The position numbers were made by a program, and so were the translations under genes. Of a stretch of DNA of 64,000 nucleotides, positions 44,974 to 55,310 are shown in pieces. Under the pieces are notes generated by a model that saw only the letters and a list, made by a program, of their open reading frames with translations, was not told where the DNA came from and did not search any database. Within the stretch, counting starts at the first letter, position 1, and every line of letters starts with the position of its first letter. Source of the stretch: Streptomyces sp. NBC_01428 (GTDB lineage: Bacteria > Actinomycetota > Actinomycetes > Streptomycetales > Streptomycetaceae); the NCBI RefSeq assembly GCF_036231965.1, contig NZ_CP109499.1, positions 2,790,001 to 2,854,000 of the forward strand. The letters run 5' to 3'.

Positions 44974-45927
44974 CTACTCGCCCGGGTACGCCTCGATCAT
45001 CTCCCGCGACCGCTTCACGTCGTCCGCGATGGCCACCAGCAGGTCCTCGATGGAGTCGAAGCGGGCCTGGCCACGGACGAAGGCGAGGAAGTCGACGGCG
45101 ACGTGCAGGCCGTAGAGGTCGAGGCCGACGCGGTCGATGGCGTACGCCTCGACGGTGCGCTCGGTGCCGTCGAACTGGGGGTTCGTGCCGACGGAGATCG
45201 CGGCGGGCATGATCTCGCCCTGGGCGTGCAGCCAGCCCGCGTAGACGCCGTCGGCGGGGATCGCGGTGTGCGGGAGGGTCTCGACGTTCGCCGTGGGGAA
45301 GCCGAGTTCACGGCCGCGCTGGGCGCCCCGGACGACGACGCCCTCGACGCGGTGCGGGCGTCCGAGGATCTCGCGCGCGCCCTCGACATCGCCCTCGGCG
45401 ACCAGCCGCCGGGTCAGTGTCGAGGAGAACGGCTCACCGCCGCCGGCCGCGCCGCTCACGTACAGGTCCACGACCTCGACCTCGAAGTCGTACGTCTTGC
45501 CCTGCTCGCGCAGGAAGTCGACGTTGCCCGCGGCCTTGTGGCCGAAGCGGAAGTTGGGGCCCTCGACGACGGCCTTGGCGTGCAGCTTGTCGACGAGCAC
45601 CTTGACCACGAAGTCGGCGGGCGACAGCTTCGAGAACTCGGTGGTGAACGGCAGGATCAGCAGCGCGTCCACGCCCAGGTCGGCCATCAGTTCGGCGCGG
45701 CGGTGGTGCGGGGCGAGCAGCGGCGGGTGGCTGCCGGGGCGGACCACCTCGCTGGGGTGCGGGTCGAAGGTGACCACGACGGAGGGGACGCCCAGTTCGC
45801 GGGCGCGGTCCACGGCATGCCGGATGATCAGCTGGTGTCCGCGGTGCACCCCGTCGTAGGAACCGATGGTGACGACGCTGCGCCCCCAGTCCTCGGGGAT
45901 GTCCTCCAAGCCACGCCAGCGCTGCAC
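44974..45927 (-). CDS. ribF: Bifunctional riboflavin kinase / FAD synthetase
   Basis: A 317-aa enzyme converting riboflavin to FMN and then FAD. The N-terminal nucleotidyltransferase domain carries GSYDGVHRGHQ (the HxGH-type site) and the C-terminal flavokinase domain GRELGFPTANVE and GVYAGW. The GTG at 45927 has AAGGAG 8 nt upstream and gives MQRWRGLEDIPEDWGRS; an open extension to 45990 is unsupported. It lies next to the pseudo-trypsin/NTPase gene and downstream of truB, a gene neighbourhood common in actinobacteria. Confidence 0.95.
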   Translation of the reverse strand: MQRWRGLEDIPEDWGRSVVTIGSYDGVHRGHQLIIRHAVDRARELGVPSVVVTFDPHPSEVVRPGSHPPLLAPHHRRAELMADLGVDALLILPFTTEFSKLSPADFVVKVLVDKLHAKAVVEGPNFRFGHKAAGNVDFLREQGKTYDFEVEVVDLYVSGAAGGGEPFSSTLTRRLVAEGDVEGAREILGRPHRVEGVVVRGAQRGRELGFPTANVETLPHTAIPADGVYAGWLHAQGEIMPAAISVGTNPQFDGTERTVEAYAIDRVGLDLYGLHVAVDFLAFVRGQARFDSIEDLLVAIADDVKRSREMIEAYPGE

Positions 45928-46064
45928 TGTGACCGCTCCTTGTCGAACCCGTGTCCGTGATTGCCTCATTCGCAGCTCTAAGGGTGCCATGCCGGACGGG
46001 CACCGCTCGCATCGGCATCGGGCTGTGACACATCGCTCAGCGCCGGGAGCCGTTCACGGCGGGC

Positions 46065-49000
46065 TCAGGCCGGGACCCGCGGCCCCGCGAGGTTCTCGAT
46101 CATGCGGCGGGTGCTGGGGCCCACGACGGAGGACCAGTCGTCGGGCGTGCCGTTCAGCCAGCGGGCCATCAGGGAGGCGAAGCCCGGGACGCGCCGGGCC
46201 AGGTCGACGAGTCCGCGGTCGAATCCGGTGGCTCCGGCGGGGGTTCGGACGAGGAGGCGGCCGACGCGGTGCACCAGGTCACGGGTGGGTTCCTCGCCGC
46301 GCGGGCCGAAGCCGTGGGCGGCGGCACTCAGGACCGTGTCGAGGACGGCGGGGTCCCGTTCGTGGGCCAGCAGCAGGTCGAGCAGGTCGCGCCGCAACAG
46401 GGCGGACGCCGTGGTGTCGGGCGCGGCGAGGACCTGCGCAAGGGCTGTCCGCACCGCGCGGGAACACCCCGCGAGCAGGCCGCTGACCAGGGGGAAGAGC
46501 ACGAGGTGGGCGCCTTCGCCGTGGTCCAGACGCCGCTCGACGAACGCGGCGATGTGCGGGGCGGTCTCCGGGCAGGTCTCCACGGTCTCGCGGACCAGTG
46601 TGGCGATCCGGCGGGCGAGTGCGGGTGTGGTGACGTCGGCGAGGGTGCGCAGCAGCTCGGCCGTGTCCGGGCCGGGGCGCCGCAGCCGCTCGCGGAAGGC
46701 GGCGAACACCGGCTCCGGGTGGGTGGCGAGCGCGGCGACCAGGGTGTCCGGCGACAGCCGCGCGTCTCCGGCCGCGAAGCGCTCCAGCGCCTGGGGCAGA
46801 TACGGCTCCCGGGTGCGCGGATCCCGGACGAGGATGCCGAGGGCGCCGCCGTGCAGGGTGGCGTCGGTGGGGCGGGCGAGCACGGCGAGCGCGGCGTAGC
46901 GCAGCAGCTCGCGGTCGGCTCCGGTGGCCGCGAACGGCGCGGCGCGCAGCCCGAACGCGACGGCGGCGACCCGGCGGGCCGGGCGTTCGTCGTGGGCCCA
47001 CCGGTCCACCGCCCGGCACACGGCCGACGGCTCCTCCTCCGCCAGCGCGGCCAGCAGTTCGTCACCGCGCCGGTGCGCGCAGTCGACCAGGGCCTCCGCC
47101 AGGTCGTCCAGAGCCCGCCGCCGGTGCGCGTACAGCAGGGCCTGCGCGGCCGCCGCCACGGTCGCGTGCGGCATCGCGGGCAGCCCCCGCTCGTCGTCGA
47201 ACCAGCGGGTGAGATGCGGCTGGACGGCCGTGGGGTCCTCGGCGAGGAGGCGGGCGACGGTGTCGAGATGGCGCGGTGCGGCCTGCGGTTCTCCGGGGAG
47301 GATCGCGTCGGCCGCCCCGGCCCGCCGGGGGTCGGTGACGACCAGGCGCCTGAGCAGGTCGAAGCGTTCGGCGGGCGGCAGCGGCACGGCGGCCCAGAAC
47401 GCCGGGCCGAAGGGCGCCGGTACGGCCCGGCCCTGCTCCCGCCAGGCCACGATCCGCTCGGTGAGCAGCACGAGGACGCCGGTGTACGGCGTCGCGTCGG
47501 GCACCCGGAGCAGGACGTCGGCACAGAGATGGGTGGCCCACCAGAGCGCGTCGCCCGCGGGGTCCCGCCCCGGCGGAAGAAGGTCGTCCACCGCTTGCAG
47601 GAGGTCCTCCAGACGGAGGGTCAGTTCGGCGGGCCCTTGTTGACGGCCGTGCAGGAGCAGGGTCTCGACGACGGGGCCGATGCGATGGCGGGGTACGGGG
47701 ACCGTGGCCCCCGAGGACCTGCGGGAGGTCACCGAGGCCCGCGCGGCACCCGTCGACGTCGCCGGCGGCGAGGGGGCGCGGCGGGTGCGGCGGCGGCTCG
47801 GTCCGGTGGCGCCGGCATGCCCGGAGCCCTGGCCGGTGCCGGCGGGGGTGCGCGTCCGGTGGACCAGGGTGTGCAGCGCGCCGTCCAGGTCGAGGTGCGT
47901 GCCCTGGATCCAGTCGGCCAGCTCCTCGTGGGCGAACCGGTAGCCGTCGCCGGCCGGGACGAGGAGCCCTTCGGTGAGGACGGCGGACGCCCAGCCCGTG
48001 GTGCCGGCGAAGCGCGGTCCCGGTGCCGGTCCCCAGGGGAAGACGGCTTCGAAGGACGCGCGGTCCAGCTCGCCCTGCCCGGGCCCCAGACTGCGCCGCG
48101 CCGCCTCGTGCACCTGGCCGGAGACCCGGGCGGCGAGTCGGCGTACGGCGGTGCCGCGCACGCCGTTCGCCGCGGCGAGCCGGACGGCGACCCGCAGGCA
48201 CATCAGGTCGAGGTGGGCGGCGAACACGGCGTCACGGTCGAGTGCCTCGCCCGGCGGGTCCGGCAGCGCGGCGCGGACCTCGGAGAGCAGCCGCAGCACC
48301 AGGGGATGGCGGGCGTCATCGCCGGCGAGGACGCCTTCGGGGATCCCGGCGCGCGACCGGGCCCGTGCGGCCTCCTCCTCCGTCAGGTCCCCCAGCCGCA
48401 CGCAGGGAGGCAGGGGCGGGCCCGCCGCCCGCGCGGGAGGACCCCCCGGGGAGACCGGGCTGCCCGGCCCGTGCAGCAGCTCCGCGGGGAACTCCGCTCC
48501 GGCGTGTTCCCAGTACTCCGCCCGGCAGCCGATGACGAGCCGCGCTCCGGTCTCCGCCAGCCAGGCCGCCGTCGCCTCCGTCCAGGCCGGCAGCCGGTGG
48601 GCCGGCTCGGGCGGCATCTCCTCGGGGCCGTCCAGCAGGAGCAGCAGCGGCCTGCCTGCGGCACACGCCAGGCGGGCCAGCCGGTCCGGCCCGATGTCGC
48701 CCAGCTCCCCGGCGTACCCGGCGGGAGGCAGCAGCTCCGCCCCGGCGGGCCGGCGCGGGTCCTCGCCCGGTTCCGCTCCGGGGTTCTGCCGCGACGCCGC
48801 CACGATCCGCCCGGCGCGCTCCAGGGCGCGTGTCGCCGCGTCGGCCACCGAGCTGTCCCCGGCGAGGAGGTCGGCGCCGCGCAGCCACAGGGTGGGGGCG
48901 GGTTCCGGCCCCTGGGAGCGGCGGGCGGCGAGGGCCGCCAGTTCCGTCGTACGGCCGCTGCCGGGCGGGCCGACAAGCCCGAGGACGGCGGCGGGGCCCG

Positions 49001-49844
49001 CCTCGAAGGCGGTGAACTCCCGGACGACGTCGGCGCGTTCGACGGGCTCGGGTGCCGGTCCCACCGACCCGGGCGGGCCCGGCGGACGCGGTCCGTCCGA
49101 GCCGACCGAGGTCGCGGTGAGCTCCAGGGCGCCGGCGAGGTTCAGATCGGCTCCGTACGCGGGCACCGTCACCGCGTTGCGGGCGAGCAGCTCGGCGAGC
49201 GGGCCGGGGACGCCGCGCAGGGGGACGGCGAAGCCGGGTGCCCGGTGGACGGCGGAGTCCCCCGGGCCGGTGCCGTCCTCGGTCCGCGGGAGCAGGGCGG
49301 TGCCGAGGACCGCGACCACGGTGCCGGTGGCGGCGTCGACGACCGGTCCCCCGGCCGCTCCGCCGCCCAGCCGGAGGGCGTCCGCGCCCGCGGTGCCGAT
49401 CGCCAACTCCAGCACACCGCGCAGGAGATGACGGCGGTCGGTGGAGGTGTACGTCACGGCGGACGTCTCCAGCACCCGCGCCTCGCGCCAGGTGCCCGCC
49501 GCGATCCTGACGTACGTGCCGGTCGCGACGTGGTCCCGCACGGAGACGGGAAGCGGGTCGAGGCCGAGACCTTCGGTGCGGACGAGCGCCAGACCGGCGT
49601 CGGGCAGCGGGACCACGGCGTCGGCCGTCACCACACAGCTGCGGTCACCGGAGTGCAGCACGAGCCGGACCAGGCCGTCGACGGCTTCGTGGCTGGTGAC
49701 GACCGTTCCGTGGTGGTCGGCGGCGAACCCCGTGCCGCGGGGGCGTCCCGCCAGGTCGCAGACGCGCACCAGGGCGTCGTCCCACGTCGCGCGGACGGCG
49801 TCCGGCAGCTCCAGGTCCCCGGTCCGCGGGCCTCGTCCCGCCAT
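46065..49844 (-). CDS. Trypsin-like (nucleophile-less) protein with P-loop NTPase and helical repeats
   Basis: A 1259-aa multidomain protein, ATG with GGGGAGG 7 nt before it. Residues about 10-215 are a trypsin-like fold: GTGFAADHHGTVVTSHEAVDG (His near 51), PDAGLALVRT (Asp near 83), but the nucleophile site reads GGAAGGPVVD (near 162) with alanine for serine. Residues about 275-640 form a STAND-like NTPase (Walker A GPPGSGRTTE near 295, Walker B LLLLLDGPEE near 400). The rest (about 700-1250) is all-helical with Ala/Leu/Arg-rich HEAT-like units. There is no signal peptide. It probably senses or binds a ligand via the pseudo-protease and oligomerises. It lies between ribF and truB and its function is unknown. 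Confidence 0.8.
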   Translation of the reverse strand: MAGRGPRTGDLELPDAVRATWDDALVRVCDLAGRPRGTGFAADHHGTVVTSHEAVDGLVRLVLHSGDRSCVVTADAVVPLPDAGLALVRTEGLGLDPLPVSVRDHVATGTYVRIAAGTWREARVLETSAVTYTSTDRRHLLRGVLELAIGTAGADALRLGGGAAGGPVVDAATGTVVAVLGTALLPRTEDGTGPGDSAVHRAPGFAVPLRGVPGPLAELLARNAVTVPAYGADLNLAGALELTATSVGSDGPRPPGPPGSVGPAPEPVERADVVREFTAFEAGPAAVLGLVGPPGSGRTTELAALAARRSQGPEPAPTLWLRGADLLAGDSSVADAATRALERAGRIVAASRQNPGAEPGEDPRRPAGAELLPPAGYAGELGDIGPDRLARLACAAGRPLLLLLDGPEEMPPEPAHRLPAWTEATAAWLAETGARLVIGCRAEYWEHAGAEFPAELLHGPGSPVSPGGPPARAAGPPLPPCVRLGDLTEEEAARARSRAGIPEGVLAGDDARHPLVLRLLSEVRAALPDPPGEALDRDAVFAAHLDLMCLRVAVRLAAANGVRGTAVRRLAARVSGQVHEAARRSLGPGQGELDRASFEAVFPWGPAPGPRFAGTTGWASAVLTEGLLVPAGDGYRFAHEELADWIQGTHLDLDGALHTLVHRTRTPAGTGQGSGHAGATGPSRRRTRRAPSPPATSTGAARASVTSRRSSGATVPVPRHRIGPVVETLLLHGRQQGPAELTLRLEDLLQAVDDLLPPGRDPAGDALWWATHLCADVLLRVPDATPYTGVLVLLTERIVAWREQGRAVPAPFGPAFWAAVPLPPAERFDLLRRLVVTDPRRAGAADAILPGEPQAAPRHLDTVARLLAEDPTAVQPHLTRWFDDERGLPAMPHATVAAAAQALLYAHRRRALDDLAEALVDCAHRRGDELLAALAEEEPSAVCRAVDRWAHDERPARRVAAVAFGLRAAPFAATGADRELLRYAALAVLARPTDATLHGGALGILVRDPRTREPYLPQALERFAAGDARLSPDTLVAALATHPEPVFAAFRERLRRPGPDTAELLRTLADVTTPALARRIATLVRETVETCPETAPHIAAFVERRLDHGEGAHLVLFPLVSGLLAGCSRAVRTALAQVLAAPDTTASALLRRDLLDLLLAHERDPAVLDTVLSAAAHGFGPRGEEPTRDLVHRVGRLLVRTPAGATGFDRGLVDLARRVPGFASLMARWLNGTPDDWSSVVGPSTRRMIENLAGPRVPA

Positions 49845-50020
49845 GCTCGATCCTCCCCGCCGCGTTCCTCGTTCCGACGGTAGGCGCGGGGTGATCGACG
49901 GGACAGATCGCGTGGTGAACGCGCCCCCTTCCACACCTCGGTTCACTCCGAGCGCCCGCCCGAAGGGGTGAACAGGCGCGGCGGGATGGATAGACCTTGA
50001 GAGGGGGAACCGAGGGGGGA

Positions 50021-50064
50021 CCGTGGAGCGGCGGGCACGAGACCCCGTGACCGCCGCTCCACGG
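50021..50064 (-). terminator. Terminator after truB
   Basis: A perfect 14-bp inverted repeat CCGTGGAGCGGCGG/CCGCCGCTCCACGG with a 16-nt loop, just past the truB stop on the minus strand, closes the rimP-to-truB operon. Confidence 0.85.
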
Positions 50065-50091
50065 GCGGAGCTGTCCGGGCGCTGCCGGACC

Positions 50092-50997
50092 TCAGCCGAA
50101 GACGGCGAGGCTCTTGGCCTTGCCCTTCTGTTCCTCGACCAGCGCGAGGAACTCGCCCTTGGGGCCGAAGACCGCCACGGCGCCCTTGCCCGTGTACTCC
50201 TCGGGCATCTCCAGGCGCACACCGTTCAGCAGCAGGCCACCGCGCCGGGTGTCGACGTCCCAGCGCGGGAACGCCGCCGAGGCCGCGTCCGCGACCGGCA
50301 TGACCGTCAGCTCCTCCTGGAGCTGGTCGAGCGTGCGCGCGGAGTCCAGCTTGTAGGGGCCGACCCGGGTGCGCCGCAGGGCGGTGAGGTGGCCGCCGAC
50401 GCCCAGGTCCGCGCCGAGATCGCGGGCGAGCGCCCGGATGTACGTCCCCGACGAGCAGACCACCGAGACGACCAGGTCGACCACGGGAGTGCCGTCCTCG
50501 GCGACGGCGTCACGGACGTCGTACACCGCGAAGGACGAGATGGTCACCGGGCGGGCCGGGATCTCGAAGTCCTCGCCCTCGCGCGCCCGCTTGTAGGAGC
50601 GCACGCCGTCGATCTTGATGGCGCTGACCTTGGAGGGCACCTGCATGATGGCGCCGGTGAGCTTGGCGACCCCCGCGTCGATCGCGTCGCGCCGCACGCC
50701 GGAGGCGTCCGTCGACGAGATGAGGTCGCCCTCGGCGTCGTCGGTCAGCGTGTTCTGGCCGAGCCGGATCGTGCCGAGGTACTCCTTCTCGGTGAGCGCG
50801 AGGTGTCCGAGGAGCTTGGTGGCCTTCTCGACACCGAGGACGAGCACGCCCGTCGCCATGGGGTCGAGGGTGCCTGCGTGGCCGACCCGCCGGGTGCGCG
50901 CGATCCCGCGCATCTTGGCGACCACGTCGTGCGAAGTGAAGCCCGACGGCTTGTCGACAATGACCAGTCCGTCGGGCGTCCGGGGCTTCTCCGTCAT
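50092..50997 (-). CDS. truB: tRNA pseudouridine-55 synthase
   Basis: A 301-aa enzyme that makes pseudouridine 55 in the tRNA T loop. The catalytic Asp lies in GHAGTLDPMATGVLVLG and the N-terminal DKPSGFTSHDVV box is intact, with a PUA-like C-terminal region. The ATG overlaps the rbfA stop by 4 nt, so it is translationally coupled as the last gene of the operon. Confidence 0.96.
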   Translation of the reverse strand: MTEKPRTPDGLVIVDKPSGFTSHDVVAKMRGIARTRRVGHAGTLDPMATGVLVLGVEKATKLLGHLALTEKEYLGTIRLGQNTLTDDAEGDLISSTDASGVRRDAIDAGVAKLTGAIMQVPSKVSAIKIDGVRSYKRAREGEDFEIPARPVTISSFAVYDVRDAVAEDGTPVVDLVVSVVCSSGTYIRALARDLGADLGVGGHLTALRRTRVGPYKLDSARTLDQLQEELTVMPVADAASAAFPRWDVDTRRGGLLLNGVRLEMPEEYTGKGAVAVFGPKGEFLALVEEQKGKAKSLAVFG

Positions 50998-51443
50998 TCC
51001 GCGGCGTCGTCCTCGTCGTCCTCGCCCGGCTTCTTGTACGGGTCCGCCTCACCGGCGAACGCCGCGCCGGCCGAGACCTCGCGCACCTTCTCGTCCGAGG
51101 CCCGGGCCTTGTCGAGGAGGTCCTCGATGGTCTTGGCGGTGTCCGGCAGGGCGTCCGCGACGAACGTCAGCGACGGCGTGAACTTCACGCCCGCCGCGGC
51201 GCCGACCGCCGAGCGGAGCACGCCCTTGGCGCTCTCCAGGCCCGCGGCGGCCGCCGCGCGCTCCTCGTCGTCCCCGTACACCGTGTAGAAGACGGTGGCC
51301 TCCCGGAGGTCCCCGGTGACCCGGGTGTCCGTGATGGTGACGTGAGTGCCGAGCCGCGGGTCCTTGATCCCGCGCTGCAGCTTCTGGGCCACCACCTCTC
51401 GGATGAGGTCCGCCAGCCTCTTCGCCCGCGCGTTGTCGGCCAC
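50994..51443 (-). CDS. rbfA: 30S ribosome-binding factor A
   Basis: A 149-aa KH-fold protein that helps mature the 16S 5' end in the late 30S. ADLIREVVAQKLQRGIKDPRLG and VTITDTRVTGDLREATVFYTVYG are the family core; the acidic tail (KPGEDDEDDAAE) is common in actinobacteria. GTG start with AGGAG upstream. It sits between the DUF503 gene and truB. Confidence 0.95.
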   Translation of the reverse strand: MADNARAKRLADLIREVVAQKLQRGIKDPRLGTHVTITDTRVTGDLREATVFYTVYGDDEERAAAAAGLESAKGVLRSAVGAAAGVKFTPSLTFVADALPDTAKTIEDLLDKARASDEKVREVSAGAAFAGEADPYKKPGEDDEDDAAE

Positions 51444-51476
51444 TGGTCCGTCTCCTTCTTCGCCTTGCTTGTTTCG

Positions 51477-51770
51477 TCAGTCTTCGTCTGTGTGGAGTCT
51501 GCGCCGTACCGACAGCAGTTCCACTTCCGGCCGTCCCGCGACCAGGCGTTCGCACCGGTCCAGGAGGTCGGACAGATGCTGGGTGTCTCCGGAGACCACC
51601 GCCAGGCCGATCTCTGCCCTGCGATGAAGATCCTGGTTCCCCGTCTCGGCGGCACTCACCGCGTACTTCCGCTGGAGTTCCGCGACGATCGGCCGGACGA
51701 GAGAGCGTTTCTCCTTCAGCGAGTGAACGTCGCCGAGGAGGAGATCGAAGGACAGCGTCCCCACATACAT
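51477..51770 (-). CDS. DUF503 family protein (YlxP-like)
   Basis: A 97-aa protein. MYVGTLSFDLLLGDVHSLKEKRSLVRPIVAELQRKY is the conserved start of the DUF503/YlxP family, which lies in infB-rbfA operons of Gram-positive bacteria and whose B. subtilis member has been linked to ribosome assembly or RbfA. There is no clear ribosome-binding site before the ATG at 51770. The role here is inferred from this location. Confidence 0.9.
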   Translation of the reverse strand: MYVGTLSFDLLLGDVHSLKEKRSLVRPIVAELQRKYAVSAAETGNQDLHRRAEIGLAVVSGDTQHLSDLLDRCERLVAGRPEVELLSVRRRLHTDED

Positions 51771-51957
51771 GTGTAACCGGATGTCCCGCCGGTACGGGAT
51801 AGACGACCTGCCAATGCGCTTGGCAGGGACCTCTGAACCGTACAACGAACGGGTGGGGCCGCTCGACGGATATTCGGCGCCCCGAGGGACGCGGACAACC
51901 GTGCGACCGGCCCCCGCCGTCCGCCCGGGGCGGTACTTCGCCCGGGCAGACGGAAAA

Positions 51958-51989
51958 CTGGCCGGCGGTGACAGGTCACCGCCGGCCAG
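51958..51989 (-). terminator. Terminator-like hairpin after infB
   Basis: A perfect 15-bp inverted repeat CTGGCCGGCGGTGAC/GTCACCGCCGGCCAG with a 2-nt centre, 14 bp past the infB stop and before DUF503. As the operon appears to continue, it may be a partial terminator, and the DUF503-rbfA-truB group may have its own promoter in the 190 bp that follow. Confidence 0.75.
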
Positions 51990-52003
51990 CTCACACCACC
52001 GCG

Positions 52004-55000
52004 TTACGACCGCGGCTTCTCGCGCATCTCGTACGTCGCGATGACGTCGTCGACCTTGATGTCGTTGAAGTTGCCGAGGTTGATACCGCCCTCGAACCCT
52101 TCGCGGATCTCGGTGACGTCGTCCTTGAAGCGACGCAGCCCGGAGATGTTGAGGCTCTCGGCGATGACCTTGCCGTCGCGGATGAGGCGCGCCTTGGTGT
52201 TGCGCTTGACCTCGCCCGACCGGACCAGGACACCGGCGATGTTGCCCAGCTTGGACGACTTGAAGACCTCGCGGATCTCCGCCGTGCCGAGCTCGACCTC
52301 CTCGTACTCCGGCTTCAGCATGCCCTTCAGGGCCGCCTCGATCTCCTCGATGGCCTGGTAGATCACCGAGTAGTACCGGACGTCGACGCCCTCGCGCTCC
52401 GCCATCTGCGCCGCGCGGCCCGCAGCGCGGACGTTGAAGCCGATGACGATGGCGTCGGAGCCGGTCGCCAGGTTGATGTCGGACTCGGTGACCGCACCCA
52501 CACCGCGGTGCAGGACACGGATGTCGACCTCTTCGCCGACGTCGAGCTGGAGCAGCGAGGACTCGAGAGCCTCCACCGAACCGGACGCGTCGCCCTTGAT
52601 GATGAGGTTGAGTTCCTGCACCAGACCGGCCTTGAGGGCCTCGTCCAGGTTCTCCAGGGAGAACCGGACACCCCGGCGGGCGAAGTTGGCGTTGCGCTCG
52701 CGCGCCGCCCGCTTCTCGGCGATCTGACGCGCCGTGCGGTCCTCGTCGACGACCAGGAAGTTGTCGCCGGCACCCGGGACGTTGGTGAGACCCAGGACCA
52801 GGACGGGGGTCGACGGACCCGCTTCCTCGACGTTGTTGCCGTTGTCGTCGAGCATCGCCCGGACACGGCCGTACGCGTCGCCGACCACCATGGTGTCGCC
52901 GATGCGCAGCGTGCCGCGCTGGACCAGGACCGTCGAAACGGCACCGCGGCCGCGGTCGAGGTGGGACTCGATCGCAATACCCTGCGCGTCCTGCTCCGGG
53001 TTGGCCCGCAGGTCGAGCGAGGCGTCCGCGGTGAGGACCACGGCCTCCAGCAGGCTCTCGATGTTGAGGCCCTGCTTGGCGGAGATGTCGACGAACATCG
53101 TGTCGCCGCCGTACTCCTCGGCCACCAGACCGAACTCGGTGAGCTGACCGCGCACCTTGGTCGGGTCCGCGCCCTCGACGTCGATCTTGTTGACCGCGAC
53201 CACGATCGGCACGTCGGCCGCCTTGGCGTGGTTCAGCGCCTCGATCGTCTGGGGCATCACGCCGTCGTTGGCCGCCACCACGAGGATCGCGATGTCGGTC
53301 GACTTGGCACCACGGGCACGCATGGCGGTGAACGCCTCGTGACCGGGGGTGTCGATGAAGGTGATCCTGCGCTCTTCACCGTTGACCTCGGTCGCGACCT
53401 GGTACGCACCGATGTGCTGCGTGATTCCGCCGGCCTCGCCCGCGACGACGTTCGTCTTGCGGATGGTGTCGAGAAGGCGGGTCTTACCGTGGTCGACGTG
53501 ACCCATGACGGTCACGACCGGCGGACGGACCACGAGGTCGTCCTCGTCGCCCTCGTCCTCGCCGAACTCGATGTCGAAGGACTCGAGCAGCTCGCGGTCC
53601 TCCTCCTCGGGGCTGACGATCTCGAGGACGAAGTTCATCTCGTCCGCGAGGAGCTTCAGCGTCTCGTCGGAGACGGACTGCGTGGCAGTGACCATCTCGC
53701 CGAGGTTCATCATCACGCCGACGAGCGACGCCGGGTTGGCGCCGATCTTCTCGGCGAAGTCGGTGAGGGAGGCACCACGCGACAGGCGGACGGACTGTCC
53801 GTTGCCGCGAGGCAGCATCACGCCGCCGACGGACGGGGCCTGCATGGCCTCGTATTCCTGGCGCCTCTGCCGCTTCGACTTGCGACCACGACGCGCGGGA
53901 CCGCCGGGACGGCCGAAGGCGCCCTGCGTGCCACCACGGCCGCCGGGACCACCCGGACGACCACCGAAGCCGGGACGGCCACCGCCGCCACCCGGACCAC
54001 CGGGACGACCGGCGAAACCGCCGCCACCGCCACCGGGACCGGCCGGACGACCGGCGAAGCCGCCACCGCCGCCACCGGGACGACCGGCGAAGCCGCCGCC
54101 ACCCGGACGACCGCCGCCGCCACCGGGACCACCGGGACGACCGCCGCCGCCACCCGGACCGCGGCCACCGGGGCCACCGCCGGGACGCGGGCTACCCGCA
54201 GCGGGACGCTGCGGCATCATGCCGGGGTTCGGACGGTTGCCACCGGGGCCACCGCCGGGACGCGGAGCGCCACCCTGCGGACGGGGCATGCCGCCCGGAG
54301 TCGGACGCGCACCACCGGGACCGCCCTGGGGACGCGGAGCGCCACCGGGACCGCCCTGCGGACGGGGACCACGGTCCTGACCGGCACCCTGCGGGCGCGG
54401 GGCACCGGGGCCACCGGCACCGCCGCCGGGACGCGGGGCACCGCCCGGACGGGGCGCCTGCGGGCGCGCCATACCGGTGGAGCCACCAGAGGTGAACGGG
54501 TTGTTGCCCGGACGGGGACCCGCCGGACGGGCGCCACCGGGACGCGGGGCCTGGCCGCCGGGACGCGGAGCGCCCTGACGGTCGCCGCGCTCGGGACGGT
54601 CACCACGGCCCTGACCGCCCTGGCCGGGGCCACCGGCGGGACGGGCGCCACCGGGGCGCGGAGCCTGGCCGCCGGGACGCGGGGCGCCCGGACGGGCACC
54701 CGCGGCGGGAGCCGAGGGGGCAGAGGATGCCGCAGGAGCCGCGGGAGTCGTCGGCGCCGACGGAGGCGCGGTGAACTCGGGCGCGGCCGGAGCCGGAGCC
54801 GCCGGAGCGGGCTTCGGCGCGGGCTTGGGACCCGGACGGGGACCCGACGCGGCCGGTGTCACCGGAGCAGCCGCGGGCGTCTCCGCCGCGGCCGGCTTCG
54901 GGGCCGGCGGGCGCGGGGCGGCCGGACGGGCAGCCTGCGCCGGAGAGGGGGCGCCCGGCTTGGCCGGGGTCGCCTTGCGCGGTGCCGGCTTGCCGCCACC

Positions 55001-55162
55001 GCCGCCCTGCTGGAGGGCATCTGTCAGTTTTCGTACGACGGGCGCCTCGATCGTCGAGGACGCCGAACGGACGAATTCACCGAGTTCTTGGAGCTTGGCC
55101 ATGACGACCTTGCTCTCTACGCCGAACTCCTTGGCGAGTTCGTATACCCGGACCTTAGCCAC
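52004..55162 (-). CDS. infB: Translation initiation factor IF-2
   Basis: A 1052-aa GTPase that brings fMet-tRNA to the 30S subunit. An IF2_N domain ([25 protein letters not shown]) begins the protein. Residues about 55-420 are a Pro/Ala/Gly/Arg linker ending in runs of [10 protein letters not shown] second IF2_N-like helix block, then the G domain (G1 [10 protein letters not shown] near 556, G3 DTPGHEAF, G4 NKID) and domains II-IV follow. GTG start with AAGGAG close upstream. The long linker explains the size compared with about 700-900 aa in most bacteria. Confidence 0.97.
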   Translation of the reverse strand: MAKVRVYELAKEFGVESKVVMAKLQELGEFVRSASSTIEAPVVRKLTDALQQGGGGGKPAPRKATPAKPGAPSPAQAARPAAPRPPAPKPAAAETPAAAPVTPAASGPRPGPKPAPKPAPAAPAPAAPEFTAPPSAPTTPAAPAASSAPSAPAAGARPGAPRPGGQAPRPGGARPAGGPGQGGQGRGDRPERGDRQGAPRPGGQAPRPGGARPAGPRPGNNPFTSGGSTGMARPQAPRPGGAPRPGGGAGGPGAPRPQGAGQDRGPRPQGGPGGAPRPQGGPGGARPTPGGMPRPQGGAPRPGGGPGGNRPNPGMMPQRPAAGSPRPGGGPGGRGPGGGGGRPGGPGGGGGRPGGGGFAGRPGGGGGGFAGRPAGPGGGGGGFAGRPGGPGGGGGRPGFGGRPGGPGGRGGTQGAFGRPGGPARRGRKSKRQRRQEYEAMQAPSVGGVMLPRGNGQSVRLSRGASLTDFAEKIGANPASLVGVMMNLGEMVTATQSVSDETLKLLADEMNFVLEIVSPEEEDRELLESFDIEFGEDEGDEDDLVVRPPVVTVMGHVDHGKTRLLDTIRKTNVVAGEAGGITQHIGAYQVATEVNGEERRITFIDTPGHEAFTAMRARGAKSTDIAILVVAANDGVMPQTIEALNHAKAADVPIVVAVNKIDVEGADPTKVRGQLTEFGLVAEEYGGDTMFVDISAKQGLNIESLLEAVVLTADASLDLRANPEQDAQGIAIESHLDRGRGAVSTVLVQRGTLRIGDTMVVGDAYGRVRAMLDDNGNNVEEAGPSTPVLVLGLTNVPGAGDNFLVVDEDRTARQIAEKRAARERNANFARRGVRFSLENLDEALKAGLVQELNLIIKGDASGSVEALESSLLQLDVGEEVDIRVLHRGVGAVTESDINLATGSDAIVIGFNVRAAGRAAQMAEREGVDVRYYSVIYQAIEEIEAALKGMLKPEYEEVELGTAEIREVFKSSKLGNIAGVLVRSGEVKRNTKARLIRDGKVIAESLNISGLRRFKDDVTEIREGFEGGINLGNFNDIKVDDVIATYEMREKPRS
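53915..54700 (-). repeat. Gly/Pro/Arg-rich coding repeats in the IF-2 linker
   Basis: Repeated CCGGGACGACCGCCGCCGCC-type units on the plus strand encode RPGGGGG and GFAGRPG motifs in IF-2, with [13 protein letters not shown] units further upstream. This low-complexity region is prone to length change and to assembly errors. Confidence 0.8.
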
Positions 55163-55310
55163 TTCGCTCCTTTTAGGTCCGGGTTTGCGTCCGGACCGTC
55201 GCTACTTCATGGGCGTACTCATCGCGTGCTCATCGAGTGCTCATCGCAATCTCGACCTACTTCCAACTCGCGGGGTACCAGGGCCGCACGGGGGTTCCGC
55301 GCGACGCTTC

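Noticed and set aside
46269..49883. 1204-codon open frame on the plus strand opposite the pseudo-trypsin/NTPase gene
   Set aside because: GC-rich third-position bias leaves the antisense frame open. Its product is arbitrary Gly/Arg/Val-rich sequence without domains or a ribosome-binding site, whereas the minus frame encodes recognisable motifs.
53915..54700. Possible CRISPR-like or tandem DNA repeat
   Set aside because: The repetition is due to Gly/Pro/Arg codons of the IF-2 linker; there are no unique spacers between identical repeats.
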